Shown piece after piece: positions 16,614 to 25,398 of a stretch of 64,000 bases of DNA. The first letter of the stretch is position 1. Each line of letters starts with the position of its first letter. The position numbers were made by a program, and so were the translations under genes. Under the pieces are notes generated by a model. The model did no database searches and had not been told where the DNA came from. It was given only the letters and a program-made list of their open reading frames with translations. The stretch is taken from NCBI GenBank assembly GCA_963793825.1, contig CAWCBE010000007.1, forward strand, positions 186,001 to 250,000. The letters run 5' to 3'. Source of the stretch: RYN-230 sp963793825 (GTDB taxonomy: Bacteria > Actinomycetota > Actinomycetes > Streptosporangiales > Streptosporangiaceae).

Positions 16614-16828
16614 GGATGGGCACCCTGGCGCCGGGCGGCGCGCCCGGCGCGCGTCCGCAGCACATAGCCGCTCATGGACAGGGCGGCGAACGTGACCAGG
16701 TACAGCCCGAACAGGGCGCCCGCGCCGTCCAGCAGGAGCCGCGCCACCAGGAACAGCCCCGAGCCCGCGGGCAGGGCGGTAGCGGCGGCCGCCGTTGTCA
16801 GGCCAGCCAAGCCGGCAGAGTAATGCAT
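16610..16828 (-). CDS. Small two-segment membrane protein
   Basis: The 72-residue product has two hydrophobic stretches (about 8-33 and 38-56) and a basic C-terminus (RTRAGRAARRQG). Its end overlaps the glycosyltransferase start by 4 bp (ATGA), which implies translational coupling, so it may be a subunit or partner of the polysaccharide synthase. I do not recognise the family. It appears to be the first gene of the minus-strand mini-operon. Confidence 0.65.
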   Translation of the reverse strand: MHYSAGLAGLTTAAAATALPAGSGLFLVARLLLDGAGALFGLYLVTFAALSMSGYVLRTRAGRAARRQGAHP

Positions 16829-16979
16829 CAGGTCTCCTGAGTGATGCGCTGGCCCCCGCGCGCCCGGGCGCTTGGCAACCAGTGACGTTAGGTAGACGTT
16901 AGGTAGCGGTGCTACCCCGTGGGTGGGCTGAAGGGGTGGCCGGGCCTACCTCATTTGGCGGAAATGTGAGCGCTCTCAT

Positions 16980-17139
16980 CGCGGGCCGCCACCGTACGGG
17001 CAGCGGGGCCGGCTTGCGGGACATCAGGCCCTGTGGCGCGGGCTGGCCCGGCTCCAGCGTCACCCCGGGCAGCCGCGGCACCCCGCCCGGCGCGGCCACG
17101 CGCCGCAGTATGGCCTCAGGGTGTGGCGTCGCCGGTCAT
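16980..17139 (-). pseudogene. Remnant of a cytochrome P450 with the middle deleted
   Basis: Read on the minus strand from ATG 17139, the sequence begins MTGDAT and then shifts frame into PEAIL, matching the MTGDATTPEA start of the intact P450. After only a few codons it continues as VPRLPGVTLEPGQPAPQG and LMSRKPAPLPVRW, which aligns with the C-terminus of the intact P450 (LRLLPGLRLDQRPSTPHG, LVFRKPPALHARW). About 340 central codons, including the haem ligand, are gone. The rest of 16829-17373 has no other gene and must hold the promoter of the mini-operon and, on the other strand, of the lipoprotein gene. Confidence 0.8.
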
Positions 17140-17203
17140 GCCGGCGACGCCACTGGGTAGGTTAAACCGCTGACGGCCCAGTGCCCGCGCGGATTCTTTG
17201 CTA

Positions 17204-17225
17204 GGCCTGAACCAGATGCACACGA
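17204..17225 (-). repeat. 22-bp direct repeat, right copy
   Basis: Identical to 12813-12834 and in the same orientation. Weaker similarity continues on the left side (TTCTTTGCTA here, TTTTTTGGCC there). It lies 65 bp upstream of the P450 remnant start. Confidence 0.9.
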
Positions 17226-17373
17226 GGTCTTAGCCACCTAGCAGGCACGCTGGGTAACGCGACGCCCGGCCTGGGCAGCGGGCACCGCCAGGACCGCCGG
17301 GACGGCCAGCGGCGCCGCGGCCAGCTGGCCAATGACCACCGGCCCAACCGCCGGGATCCGGACGGGGGAGCAG

Positions 17374-18288
17374 ATGCGAGCAGCTGCGTGGCCGCTGAGC
17401 GCGGCGGCGGCACTCGGCCTGGTGGCCTGCTCCGCTACCGCGAACACCGCTCAGCCCTCCGCCGCGTCCCCGGCGTCCAGCCACCCGCGGGCCACCGCCG
17501 CCGCGGCGCGGCCAGGGATGGCCCGGCCGCCCGCCGCGAAGCCCACACCCAAGCCCACGCCGAAGCCCACGGTTATCGTGTCCCAGCTCAGGGTGCCGGA
17601 TGGCAGCGCAGTCACGGTGGCCCGGTTCGCCGGCCCGGTGCGTTACCGGCTGCACTGCGGCAGCCAGGACCCGGGAGCGGCCGCGCTGTCCGTGGTGCGG
17701 GCGGGCCCGCGCATCGGCCCGGCCGAGCGGCGCCACGTGGTCGCCGCGTTCAACGGGGGGTTCCTGCTGTCGGCCGGCGCCGGCGGGTACGAGCAGGAGG
17801 GCCACGTCATCAGCCCGCTCCGCGCCGGGCTGGCCAGCCTGGTTATCGACGCCTCCGGCGCCGCGCACATCGGCGTCTGGAGTGCCGGGCTGCCGGGACC
17901 GCATGAGGCCGTGGTCAGCGTCCGCCAGAACCTGCCGCCCCTGGTGATCGGCGGGAAGCCCAGCCCGTCCGCCGCCGACTGGACCGCCTGGGGCGCCACC
18001 CTGGGCGGCGGCGAGTACGTGGCCCGCAGTGCCCTCGGCGAGACCGCCCGCGGCCAGCTCGTCTACGCGGCCAGCATGTCGACGACTCCGGGTGACCTGG
18101 CGGCGGCCCTGGTGCAGGCCGGGGCCCGTACCGCCATGGAGCTCGACATCAACCCGGAATGGGTCCAGCTGGACGCGGCCGGGGCCCCGGGCGGCCCACT
18201 GCACGCCGTCATCCCGGGCCAGGTCCGCCCGCCCGGCCAGTACCTGGCCGGCTGGACCCGCGACTTCATCACCGTGCTCTCCCGCTGA
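17374..18288 (+). CDS. Phosphodiester glycosidase (NAGPA/DUF2233) family lipoprotein
   Basis: The 304-residue product starts at ATG 17374 behind GGGGGAG and has a lipoprotein signal, MRAAAWPLSAAAALGLVAC, with Cys19 as the lipidation site. A Pro/Lys linker (KPTPKPTPKPT) follows, then the NAGPA-type domain with FNGGFLL, VGGGEYVARSALG-like and AMELDINPEWVQ segments. Family members act on N-acetylglucosamine-1-phosphodiester or related bonds in exopolysaccharides. It lies next to, but divergent from, the polysaccharide mini-operon, which fits a role in trimming that polymer or the cell wall; that link is inference. A 378-residue frame on the opposite strand is a shadow. Confidence 0.82.
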   Translation: MRAAAWPLSAAAALGLVACSATANTAQPSAASPASSHPRATAAAARPGMARPPAAKPTPKPTPKPTVIVSQLRVPDGSAVTVARFAGPVRYRLHCGSQDPGAAALSVVRAGPRIGPAERRHVVAAFNGGFLLSAGAGGYEQEGHVISPLRAGLASLVIDASGAAHIGVWSAGLPGPHEAVVSVRQNLPPLVIGGKPSPSAADWTAWGATLGGGEYVARSALGETARGQLVYAASMSTTPGDLAAALVQAGARTAMELDINPEWVQLDAAGAPGGPLHAVIPGQVRPPGQYLAGWTRDFITVLSR

Positions 18289-18384
18289 CCGGCCGGGCCG
18301 CCCGGCCCGGCCCCGCAGCACCACACTGGTGACCCGAGGCAACCCTGGAATCTGCTCGTTCGTCATGGGCTATGACAGAGGGGA

Positions 18385-18924
18385 ATGGCCTTGGCTGGCA
18401 CGCCGACAGGCGCAGACCTGGAGCAGCTGCTCGCTGAGCGCGGCACCCAGCTCATGCGTGTGGCTATCGCGCTGGCCGGCAGCCGCGAGGCCGGTGAGGA
18501 TCTGCTGCAGGCCGCGCTCGAGCGAGTGCTCCGGAAGCCCCGGCAGGTGAACAGCGACACCGAAGGTTACCTGCGGAAGGTGCTGTACAACCTGGCCGCG
18601 GACGGCTGGCGAAGGCGTGGCCGGTGGCGGCAGCGGCTGCCGCTGCTGCGGGCCCAGGCGACCACGCAGGCGGCCGACGACGGGGCCGCCGTGATCGACC
18701 TGCGTGACGCCCTGGTCCGCCTGCTGCTCCAGTTGCCGCCCAGGCAGCGCGCGGTCATCGTGCTCCGGTACTGGGAACAGCTCACCGAGACCGAGACGGC
18801 CGCCGTGCTCGGCTGCTCGGAGGGAACGGTCAAGTCCGCCGCGTCACGGGGGCTGCTGCGGCTGCGTGATCTGGCCGGCACCGGCACCGATCCCGGTTTC
18901 GAGCTGGCGGAGGGAACATCATGA
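18385..18924 (+). CDS. SigE-family ECF RNA polymerase sigma factor
   Basis: The 179-residue protein has region 2 (about 15-85, with AGSREAGEDLLQAALERV) and region 4 (about 115-170, with LPPRQRAVIVLRYWEQ and CSEGTVKSAASRGLLRLR), the layout of SigE-type ECF sigma factors common in actinobacteria. It is followed, with an ATGA overlap, by a single-pass membrane protein that probably controls it. Its regulon cannot be read from the window; no repeated promoter motif was found upstream. Confidence 0.9.
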   Translation: MALAGTPTGADLEQLLAERGTQLMRVAIALAGSREAGEDLLQAALERVLRKPRQVNSDTEGYLRKVLYNLAADGWRRRGRWRQRLPLLRAQATTQAADDGAAVIDLRDALVRLLLQLPPRQRAVIVLRYWEQLTETETAAVLGCSEGTVKSAASRGLLRLRDLAGTGTDPGFELAEGTS

Positions 18925-19937
18925 CCAGTGACATCGAGGAACTGCTGCGCGAGGGGATCGACCGGCTGACCGCCGGCGCCAGCGCGCCTGCCGGGCTGGT
19001 GGAGCGGGCGCGGAAGAGCAACCGCCGCCGGGTCATGATCCGGTCCGCCGTGGCCGCAGGCACTGTAGTCGCCGCCGTGGCAGCAGCCGTGACCGTCACC
19101 CTGACCACCGGCGGGACGGGGTCAGGCAGCGTTCCGGTCCGCGCGCAGACGATCGCGGTCGTGACCAGCCGCACGGAGCGTGCCCTGGCCGCGGCGGCGG
19201 ACCAGGGCAAGGCCATCCAGGAAATCCAGGCGAGCGGCCGCGGGGTGACATTCGGCCTGGCCGCGCTCAACATGAACGACACGTTCGAGACGAACCCGCC
19301 CGGCAGCGCGGTCGTGCCCGGTGTCCTCAAGAACGTGACCGCTCAGCGCCTGGTGTCCTGGACCTACCGTGGGCTGTTCCTGCAGGAGGGCTACTCGGCC
19401 ACGGGCAGGCTGGCCTTCCACAACACCAACAATGAGGTGACGCTGCGCTCCGGCCGGCAGGTACCGGAGCAATACGGCGCCGCGTACCCGGCCAGGACCC
19501 GGTGGCGCACCATCATCCGCGGACAGTCAGGCCCGCTGCCCCCACTGACCTGCCAGGACGACGTGTTCCCCATGGCGTACCCGAGCTGGCGCGCCCGCAT
19601 AACCAAGGCCCTGTCCTGCGGGTCGTTCTACCTCGGCGGCCAGCAGCGGGTGGACGGGGTCGAGGCCATGACTCTCATCTCCAAGCCACAGCGGGGCCTC
19701 CCGTTCCGGGAAAGGCTCTGGGTGGACCCCTCGACCTACCTGCCGGTGCGGCTCAACGTGACGTTCCTGCACCGGCACGGCCGGAGCAGTCAGCTGGTGT
19801 ATGACTTCCGCTGGCTGGAGCCCACCAAGGCCAACCTGGCCACGTTGCAGGCCGCGATCCGCCAGGCCACGATCCCGGCCGGGTACCGCACACTGCCCGC
19901 CAACTACCTGCTGCTGCCCGGGGCGACCAGGACGTGA
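18921..19937 (+). CDS. Single-pass membrane partner of the ECF sigma factor
   Basis: The 338-residue product has a cytoplasmic N-terminus of about 35 residues (MTSDIEELLREGIDRL), one membrane segment (about 39-60) and a large extracytoplasmic part (60-338) containing VSWTYRGLFLQEGYS and FRERLWVDPSTYLPVRLNV, which recalls LolA-like sensor domains. The ATGA overlap with the sigma gene implies a one-to-one unit, so an anti-sigma or co-sensor role is likely. No zinc-binding HxxxCxxC anti-sigma motif is present, so a direct sigma-binding mode is not shown. Confidence 0.7.
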   Translation: MTSDIEELLREGIDRLTAGASAPAGLVERARKSNRRRVMIRSAVAAGTVVAAVAAAVTVTLTTGGTGSGSVPVRAQTIAVVTSRTERALAAAADQGKAIQEIQASGRGVTFGLAALNMNDTFETNPPGSAVVPGVLKNVTAQRLVSWTYRGLFLQEGYSATGRLAFHNTNNEVTLRSGRQVPEQYGAAYPARTRWRTIIRGQSGPLPPLTCQDDVFPMAYPSWRARITKALSCGSFYLGGQQRVDGVEAMTLISKPQRGLPFRERLWVDPSTYLPVRLNVTFLHRHGRSSQLVYDFRWLEPTKANLATLQAAIRQATIPAGYRTLPANYLLLPGATRT

Positions 19938-20114
19938 GGCCGGGCCCCGGCCCAGGCGGGGCAGCCCGGGTTGCTGGGCCACCGAGGTGGTGGCAGAAAC
20001 CGCCATGGGGCGGCGAGATGCGCCATCGAATGTGGCTCCGCCGCCGTGCGGGGGCCCGGTGCGCTGGTGCTGCAGAGGCATCTGGCACTGAGGTGGCGGT
20101 GTCCTGGAGGCCAG

Positions 20115-20172
20115 GCTTGGTGATGCTGACTTTGCCTACAACCGGGTGTCGCTGAAGTCAACATCACGAAGC
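20115..20172. repeat. Inverted repeat with 18-nt arms
   Basis: GCTTGGTGATGCTGACTT (20115-20132) and AAGTCAACATCACGAAGC (20155-20172) are reverse complements at 16 of 18 positions with a 22-nt loop. No T-run follows, so it is not a classical terminator; it could be a structured RNA or the ends of a tiny element. Confidence 0.75.
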
Positions 20173-20293
20173 GCAGTCCCGGCCGGCGTCGGGTAGCGGC
20201 CTGGTTGGGGGCGCCCTGGAGGCTGGCACCCAGCGTGGACATTCCTGGCCAGTCCCCTTCAGCACCCTCCGGGGCACGGCGGGGCCACCCCTT

Positions 20294-20336
20294 AGTGCGG
20301 TGCTTTCGGGACCACGGGCCCCTAAGGCACCGCACT
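20294..20336. repeat. Inverted repeat with 10-bp perfect arms
   Basis: AGTGCGGTGC (20294-20303) pairs perfectly with GCACCGCACT (20327-20336) across a 23-nt loop that itself contains CCACGGGCCCCTAAGG. It lies between two convergent genes, so a terminator role is possible. Confidence 0.65.
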
Positions 20337-20472
20337 GAGGACCTGGCGCGTTCTGCGGGGTATCCGGTTCGGTTAGGGGAACACCAGCCACAGGTAACCG
20401 GGCCCTCCCTGGCCTGCTGCAGCCGCCGAGGGGCCGGACGGCGGAATGTGTCAGAAAGGTGGCGGCCCCGGC

Positions 20473-21689
20473 TCAGGGGCCGGCCACGGAGGCCAGCAGC
20501 TCGCCGCGGGCCTGGTCCACGGCGGCCAGGATGGCGCCACGCAGGACCGGCTGCCCGGCCACGCCGGTGGGCACCACCTCAGGCCTGGCCGGGCAGATCC
20601 GGCGGACCTCGACGGCCACCCGGCTGGCCAGCGCCGTCCCGCCCGCCAGCCCGACCTCACCGCCCAGCACGACCAGGCCCGGGTCGAGCACCACGCTGAC
20701 CGCGGCCACCCCGGTGGCCACCCGGGCGGCCAGTTCCGCGAGGAACGCGCTCCCCCGCTCATCCCCCCGCCGCCAGCCTCCCCGCCGCGCGCCTCCCCGG
20801 CGGCGACGGCGGCCACCGCCGCCCGGACCGCCGCCCCCGCGGTGGGGGCCGGGAACCCGTACTCGGCCGCCAGCGGACGTACCGCCTGGGCGCCGACCAG
20901 GGACTGGAACGCGCCGGTGGCTGGATGGCTCACGTCCTGCGGCAGCGGCACGCCCGGCACCGGGAGGTAGCCGATCTCGCCGGCCGCGCCGGCCACCCCG
21001 CGGTGCACCCGGCCGCCGATGAAGGTGGCCAGCCCCAGGCCGACGCCGATCCACATCAGCACGAAGTCGTCGGTGCCCTGGGCCACCCCGACGGCGCGCT
21101 CGGCCATCGCGGCCAGGTTGACGTCGTTCTCGATCGTCACCGGCTGGCGCAGGTCGGCGCGCAGCGCCTCCAGCACGCCCTCGTGCCAGGCCGGCAGGTT
21201 CACCGCCAACCGCGGGTCACCCGTGCTCGGGTCCAGCACCCCCGGCGTCCCGATGACGAGCGCCTTGAGCCGGGACATCGGCACCCCCGCGGAACTGCAC
21301 ACGGTGGCCACCGCCGCGCGGACCAGTTCCACCGGGTTCGCGGCGCCGTTCGGGTCCACGCTGATCTGGGTCACCACCTGCCCGGTGATGTCCGCGACCC
21401 CGGCGCTGACCTCGTCGCGCTCCACGTGCAGGCCGGCCACGTAGCCACTGGAAGGGACGACGGCATACAGCGCCGCGTTCGGCCCCCGACCGCCCGCCTG
21501 CTCCCCCACCGTGGCCACCAGGCCCCGCTCCTCGAGCCGGGAAAGCATCTGCGAGGCGGTCACTTTGGACAATCCGGTCCGCTCGCCGACCTGCGCCCGG
21601 GTCATCGGGCCGCCGGTCAGCAGCAGTTCCAGGGCGGCGCGGTCGTTCAGCTCGCGCAGCAGCCGGGGTGTCCCGGGCCGTTGTTCCAT
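20473..21689 (-). CDS. ROK-family transcriptional regulator, interrupted by a frameshift
   Basis: ROK repressors combine an N-terminal winged helix with a sugar-kinase-like domain that senses a sugar. From ATG 21689 the frame gives MEQRPGTPRLLRELNDR, a helix-turn-helix (MTRAQVGERTGLSKVTASQM) and ROK segments such as ALVIGTPGVLDP and ENDVNLAAMAE. Near 20765 the frame changes: the C-terminal ROK part (AFLAELAARVATG, VVLDPGLVVLGGEVG) is only readable in a second frame that ends at 20473. A run of six C at 20763-20768 is the likely site. The gene is divergent from the sugar ABC importer at 22060 and probably represses it. The frameshift may be real or a sequencing error. Confidence 0.8.
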
Positions 21690-22059
21690 GCCTGCCTCCA
21701 ACGCGCGACGTCCCCCCCAGCACCGTCCGCGCGGGAAGGCGGCCGCCGGGGCCCCGGGCCGCCGCGGGCACCGCGGGACCGTCCGGGGCGGCTGAGCTGA
21801 ATTCTGTCTCAATCTGGAAACAGGGTCTATCTAATAGGAAAGTTTACTGTTAGTTTCAGCCCAGAGTTCCTCAGGGCCGGCCAGCCAGGCGGCACGGACG
21901 CCGAGGGCCCGCCCGGGCGCCCGCGGGCCGGCTGGCGGCCCATGACCTGTCTGGGCAGGCAGCGCCAGCCTAGACGGCCGACGCGGGCGCGCCCCCCGGG
22001 GACTGCCAGCTGGGCGGCGAGACGGCCGGAAGGCCGGAGCCGGGAAGGGAGATCCAGCA

Positions 22060-23406
22060 GTGACACCGACCAGATCGGCCGCCGCACTGGGCGCGGCGGC
22101 CATAATCGCCGGAGCGGCGGCGGGCTGCGGCTCGGGAGGCAGCAGCACGTCCGGCTCGGCGGCACCCGCGAAGCTCGTGGTCTGGCGGATGGGATCATCC
22201 GTGCCGACGCAGGTGACCTGGATGAACGGGGTCGTCGCCCAATTCCACCGGAAGTTCCCCCAGTACGCGAAAACCAAGGTGGTCGTGGACTGGATCCCCT
22301 GGGGTGACCGGGTCACCGACTGGACCAATGCGCTGACCAGCGGCAAGGGCGGCCCGGACGTCACCGAGCTGGGCAACACCGACACGCCCGGCATCGCCGC
22401 CCAGGGGGCGCTGGCCAACATCACCCCGCAGCTGCACTCCTGGTCCAGCGGGAGCGGCATCATCCCCGGCAACCTGGCCAACGACACGGTGAACGGGCAG
22501 ATGTACGCGGCGCCGTGGTTCGGCGGCGTGCGCGGCATCTGGTACCGCAAGGACCAGTTCGCCCAGGCGGGCATCACCTCCGCGCCGACGACCTGGGCCG
22601 AGCTGGTCACCGACGCCAAGCTGCTGCAGAAGAAGTTCCCGGGCAGCTACGGCCTGGGCGCGCCGAGCAACTACACCAACGCCATCGTCAGCTTCATTTG
22701 GGGCGCGGGCGGCCAGGTGGCCACGCAGAGCGGCGGCAAGTGGACCGCGAAGCTGACCAGCCCGCAGTCCGAGGCCGGCCTCAAGTTCTACGCGGACCTG
22801 TACCTGACCCAGCACGTCTCACCGTCCAAGTACATCGGCCAGACCGAGCTGGGCGCGCCCGGCGCCACCTCCGGCGGCTCGGATGAAGATTTCGCGCTCG
22901 GCAAGCTGGATATGTACATCGACGGCCCGTGGGCGGAGTCCGAGCTCACCGCGGTGAGCAAGAAGTACGCGTCGGACTGGGCCTCGTTCCCGATCCCCAG
23001 CTCGGCCGGGCCGGCCCCGGCGCCCGCGTTCTCCGGCGGCTCTGACCTCGGCGTCTGGGTCAAGAGCAAGAACCCCCAGGCCTCCTGGGACCTGGTCTCG
23101 CTGATGGACAGCCCGGCCAACGCGACCACGTTCGCCAACGCGGCCGGCTTCTTCCCCCAGTTCACCGCCGAGCTCAAGGGCGGCGCCTACGCGGGCAGCC
23201 CGGTAATGGCCGGCTTCGCCAAGGCCGCCGCCTACACCCAGATCGCCCCGCTCAACTCCAAGAACTGGGCGACCGCGGACGCGACCGACGCGATCATCCC
23301 GACGATGATGAAGTCGCTGATGCTGGGGGCGAACTTCACCGCCACCGTCAGCAAGGCCAATACCGAGCTGCAGAACGTGCTGATCACTGGCAACGAGACC
23401 GGCTGA
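22060..23406 (+). CDS. Sugar ABC transporter substrate-binding lipoprotein
   Basis: The 448-residue extracytoplasmic solute-binding protein (family 1) starts at GTG 22060 behind GAAGGGAG. A lipoprotein signal ends AGAAAGC with Cys23 as the anchor. Family features include VDWIPWGDRVTDWTNAL, VTELGNTDTPGIAAQGALA and FALGKLDMYIDGPWAESEL. It is the first gene of an operon with two permeases and a GH3 glycosidase, so it most likely binds a mono- or oligosaccharide. The adjacent hexosaminidase-like enzyme points to an amino sugar, but that is inference. Confidence 0.92.
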   Translation: MTPTRSAAALGAAAIIAGAAAGCGSGGSSTSGSAAPAKLVVWRMGSSVPTQVTWMNGVVAQFHRKFPQYAKTKVVVDWIPWGDRVTDWTNALTSGKGGPDVTELGNTDTPGIAAQGALANITPQLHSWSSGSGIIPGNLANDTVNGQMYAAPWFGGVRGIWYRKDQFAQAGITSAPTTWAELVTDAKLLQKKFPGSYGLGAPSNYTNAIVSFIWGAGGQVATQSGGKWTAKLTSPQSEAGLKFYADLYLTQHVSPSKYIGQTELGAPGATSGGSDEDFALGKLDMYIDGPWAESELTAVSKKYASDWASFPIPSSAGPAPAPAFSGGSDLGVWVKSKNPQASWDLVSLMDSPANATTFANAAGFFPQFTAELKGGAYAGSPVMAGFAKAAAYTQIAPLNSKNWATADATDAIIPTMMKSLMLGANFTATVSKANTELQNVLITGNETG

Positions 23407-23488
23407 CCGGGCCGAGCTATCCCGGCGGGCGGCCGCGCCCAACCTGCGGCCGCCCGCCGGGACGCCCGTGAGGAGAGTGCCCCTGACC

Positions 23489-24505
23489 ATGGTGCAGACC
23501 GTCACCAACTCGCCCCCCGCCCAGGCGGCCCGGGCCGGCCGCCCGCCCGGGGCGCGGGGCCAGTCCCCGGGAGCCCGGATGCGGGCGGTGATCCGCCGCT
23601 ACCGGCTCGCTCCCTACCTGCTGCTGCTTCCGTCCATGGCCGCGATCGCGCTGGTCCTGCTGTGGCCGGTGATCCAGGTGGCGCTGTACTCGTTCCAGGA
23701 CTACGGGCTGCCGCAGGCCGACGGGACCGCGCCTGCCCAGTGGGTCGGGCTGGCCAACTTCACCGCCACGTTCAGTGACCCGGAATTCTGGCTGTCGCTG
23801 CGGATCACGGTCTTGTTCGCGGTGGCCGCGGTGCCGCTCACCCTGCTCACCGGCACGCTGGTCGGCCTGCTGCTGAACCGGCTCGGCCGGGTCATGGCCG
23901 GCTTCGTCAGCGTGGCGGCCCTGCTCGCCTGGGCCACTCCCCCGGTGTCCGCGAGCGTGCTCTTCTACTGGCTGTTCAACCCGGACGGGGGGCTGGTGGA
24001 CTGGAGCCTGGCCCGGCTGCCGCACTGGCTGGGCGGCAGCACCGACTGGGCCGGCTTCAACTGGACGACCGGCGGGGCGCTGCCCGCCTACACGGTGGCC
24101 TGCGTGCTGGTCGTGTGGCAGGGCTTCCCGTTCATCGCGGTGTCGGTGCTGGCCGGCCTCGAGACCGTGCCGGCCGAACTGCTGGAGGCGGCCCGGGTGG
24201 ACGGGACCGGCCCCTGGCAGGGGTTCTGGAAGATCACCTACCCGATGCTCAAGCCGATCTTCCTGGTGCTGCTGCTGTTCTCGGTGATCTGGGACTTCAA
24301 CGTGTTCACCCAGACCTACCTGCTCGCCGGGGGCCTGGCCAACCGGGACGAGTTCAACCTGTCGCTGTACCTCTACGACAAGGCGTTCACCTTCCCGCCC
24401 AGCTACGGGCTGGGCGGGGCGCTGGCGCTGATCCTGACCATCATCCTGCTCATCGTGACGGTCGGCTACGTGCGGGCCTCGGTCCGCCAGGGAGCGCTCA
24501 CATGA
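23489..24505 (+). CDS. Sugar ABC transporter permease (MalF type)
   Basis: The product of about 338 residues has six membrane segments and the binding-protein-dependent transport signature EAARVDGTGPWQGFWKITYP, which contacts the ATPase. The start is ambiguous: ATG 23489 is chosen with AGGAGA at 23471-23476; GTG codons at 23468 and 23477 are in frame. A cytoplasmic N-terminal tail is rich in Ala, Gly and Pro. Its end overlaps the next permease by 4 bp. Confidence 0.92.
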   Translation: MVQTVTNSPPAQAARAGRPPGARGQSPGARMRAVIRRYRLAPYLLLLPSMAAIALVLLWPVIQVALYSFQDYGLPQADGTAPAQWVGLANFTATFSDPEFWLSLRITVLFAVAAVPLTLLTGTLVGLLLNRLGRVMAGFVSVAALLAWATPPVSASVLFYWLFNPDGGLVDWSLARLPHWLGGSTDWAGFNWTTGGALPAYTVACVLVVWQGFPFIAVSVLAGLETVPAELLEAARVDGTGPWQGFWKITYPMLKPIFLVLLLFSVIWDFNVFTQTYLLAGGLANRDEFNLSLYLYDKAFTFPPSYGLGGALALILTIILLIVTVGYVRASVRQGALT

Positions 24506-25398
24506 CCGGCCTCGCGCTCCGCCGCCCATCCCGCCCGCCGCAGCGCGCCCGCGCGGTGCGCACGGCCAAGAAAATCTCGCTCAACGGCACGGGCGTGGTG
24601 GTTGCCCTCCTTACCCTCTTCCCGATCTTCTGGATGGTCTCCACGGCGTTCAAGCCCTCCCCGGAGATCTACTCGCTGACGCCGCACCTGGTGCCCGCGC
24701 ACCCCACGCTGGGCAACTTCTCGGCCGTGCTGAGCGGGCAGGCGTCCGGGATCGGCTCGTACTGGCTGTTCTTCCGCAACAGCATGGTGGTCACCGTGTC
24801 CACCGTGGTGCTGGCCTCGGCGGTGTCCCTGCTCGCCTCGGTCGCGGTCGCCCGGTTCCGGTTCCGGTTCCGGGCGTCCTACCTGATCATGCTGCTGATC
24901 GTGCAGATGATCCCGGGCCAGGCGCTGATCATCGCGCTGTTCGCTGACTTCAACCGGGTCAACCTGCTGCAGAGCCTGCCCGGCCTGGTCATCGTGTACG
25001 CCGCGCAGGCGCTGCCGGTGTCGATCTGGATGCTCCGCAACTTCGTGGCCACCGTGCCGCGGGAACTGGACGAGGCGGCGGCGGTGGACGGCGCCGGGCC
25101 GCTGCGGATCTTCTGGCGGATCATGTTCCCGCTGGTCATGCCGGGCCTCATCGCGACCAGCGTCTTCTCCTTCATCACCGCCTACAACGAGTTCATCGTC
25201 GCGCTGACGTTCCTCGGCCAGGCACATTCGGACTACACCCTGCCGATCTACGTGACCTACTTCTTCGGCCGCGGCGGCGCGGAATGGGGACCCATCATGG
25301 CGGCATCCACCCTCTACACCATCCCGGTGGTGGTGTTCTTCCTGCTCGTCCAGCGGCGGATGACGTCCGGGCTGGTCGCCGGGGCGGTGAAGGGATGA
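24502..25398 (+). CDS. Sugar ABC transporter permease (MalG type)
   Basis: The 298-residue inner-membrane protein has six predicted segments, starting with VVVALLTLFPIFWMVSTAFK, and the coupling-loop signature DEAAAVDGAGPLRIFWRIMF. Both ends overlap neighbours by ATGA (with the first permease and with the GH3 gene), so the four genes form one tight operon. No ATPase gene lies in the operon, so a shared MsiK-type ATPase from elsewhere in the genome is expected, as is common in actinobacteria. Confidence 0.93.
   Translation: MTGLALRRPSRPPQRARAVRTAKKISLNGTGVVVALLTLFPIFWMVSTAFKPSPEIYSLTPHLVPAHPTLGNFSAVLSGQASGIGSYWLFFRNSMVVTVSTVVLASAVSLLASVAVARFRFRFRASYLIMLLIVQMIPGQALIIALFADFNRVNLLQSLPGLVIVYAAQALPVSIWMLRNFVATVPRELDEAAAVDGAGPLRIFWRIMFPLVMPGLIATSVFSFITAYNEFIVALTFLGQAHSDYTLPIYVTYFFGRGGAEWGPIMAASTLYTIPVVVFFLLVQRRMTSGLVAGAVKG

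Larger units (their letters stand above)
19938..20472. other. 535-bp stretch without a gene, with two long inverted repeats
   Basis: No reading frame here looks like a protein and codon bias is absent. The stretch is less GC-rich in its middle and carries two separate inverted repeats (20115-20172 and 20294-20336). It separates the convergent sigma-partner gene and the ROK regulator and could hold their terminators or the fossil of a mobile element. Confidence 0.6.

Noticed and set aside
17230..18366. 378-codon minus-strand frame
   Set aside because: The opposite strand encodes a clear lipoprotein with a signal peptide and the NAGPA domain; this is its shadow.
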